NCBI GenBank assembly: GCA_965248155.1
Contig: CBDFIO010000001.1
Coordinates: 1,736,001 to 1,800,000 of the forward strand
DNA length: 64,000 bases
Reading direction: 5' to 3'
From: RFSX01 sp965248155
Lineage (GTDB): Bacteria > Bacteroidota > Bacteroidia > Chitinophagales > Saprospiraceae
Below are positions 63,690 to 64,000 of this stretch, in pieces (the first letter of the stretch is position 1; the number at the start of each line of letters is the position of its first letter). The position numbers and the translations under genes are program-made. The notes beneath the pieces are model-generated. The model was given only the letters and a program-made list of their open reading frames with translations. It made no database searches and was not told the DNA's origin.

Positions 63690-63880
63690 ATGTAAAAAAT
63701 CAAATTTTTTATGAGACCAAAAGAACGAAAAAATCCTTGATTTTTAATTATTAACATATTCAAAAAAATTATTATTTATATTATATTGAAAATAAATGCA
63801 TTACATATTGTAATAATTCATAATATGTTATATATTTACGTTGTGTAAATTTTGGTTATTAAATTGTAAAATTCGTTTTT
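63690..63880. other. AT-rich gap before a terminator, possible small RNA or leader
   Basis: No protein frame. The gap contains short inverted AT-rich segments (for example ATTACATATTGTAAT near 63802-63816). Nothing here matches a known RNA family. The strong terminator just downstream suggests that something transcribed rightward from this stretch ends there. Confidence 0.35.
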
Positions 63881-63909
63881 GCTCGTGAGAAGTCACGAGC
63901 ATTTTTTTT
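63881..63909 (+). terminator. Intrinsic terminator (plus strand)
   Basis: GCTCGTGA (63881-63888), loop GAAG, TCACGAGC (63893-63900), then ATTTTTTTT. An 8-bp GC-rich stem with a U8 tract. No coding gene ends upstream on this strand, so it ends a short untranslated transcript or acts as an attenuator for a gene right of the window. Confidence 0.85.
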
Positions 63910-64000
63910 GCCTATTAATAAAACAAATACATATAACATTAAAATATAATATTTGGCACATAAATTGCAAGATATTATATCAAATGAGTTTTTGTTATTA
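63910..64000. other. AT-rich end of window
   Basis: No recognisable gene in the last 91 bp; continuation beyond the window is needed to know what the terminator precedes. Confidence 0.3.

Noticed and set aside
1..64000. tRNA or rRNA genes
   Set aside because: I scanned for the T-loop GGTTCGA-type motif with matching acceptor stems and found no supported candidate.

Overview
This AT-rich 64 kb window (roughly one third G+C by eye) reads as a Bacteroidota chromosome, most likely from the Saprospiria or a close relative. The evidence is the gldC gliding gene, type IX secretion (T9SS) C-terminal sorting domains, lipoprotein signal peptides, TAnnTTTG-type promoters, a DUF5686 protein, and a 4,423-residue surface protein made of HYR, DUF11 and SdrD-like modules. 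The genus-level placement is inference.

Layout. 1-4.3 kb: end of a DUF5686 protein, a tRNA-processing pair (CCA-adding enzyme, dihydrouridine synthase) and the NhaD antiporter. 4.3-6.8 kb: a DUF4403 lipoprotein gene cut from its own start codon by an IS982-family element with an exact 7-bp target duplication. 7.1-20.4 kb: one 13.3-kb gene for a giant T9SS adhesin-like protein. 20.7-35.4 kb: an IS-scarred accessory stretch with three full copies and one fragment of a 1,464-bp IS3-family element. Every copy abuts a truncated gene and none keeps a target duplication. The two ends of a HAD phosphatase gene lie about 3 kb apart on opposite strands, which shows that the segment between IS copies A and B has been inverted. 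Intact genes here include kbl, a CoA-transferase, two tandem PPK2-type polyphosphate kinases (one with an altered P-loop) and a secreted M64 metallopeptidase.

35.4-64 kb is mostly conserved core. It holds glpD; a menaquinone operon in the order menC-menE-menF-menD with overlapping genes; a pair of M16 peptidase-like proteins (one catalytic, one without the zinc motif); a DUF255 thioredoxin-domain lipoprotein; an S24-repressor / small protein / FtsE-like pseudo-ATPase operon; gldC; a TraB/GumN gene with an in-frame amber codon; an Lrp regulator with an 11-bp-period repeat upstream; a ccmB-ccmC-ccmD-glutamate dehydrogenase run; an amidase; hemF; a nucleoside phosphorylase; the SRP RNA directly followed by transaldolase; and an RluA-type pseudouridine synthase.

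The most interesting signals are the modular giant adhesin (including a C-type-lectin-like domain nested in an HYR-like unit and a three-unit HYR super-repeat), the IS-driven inversion and deletions, the divergent PPK2 paralogue, and the FtsE-like protein lacking all ATPase motifs beside an S24 regulator. I saw no CRISPR array, tRNA, rRNA or recognisable defence island.
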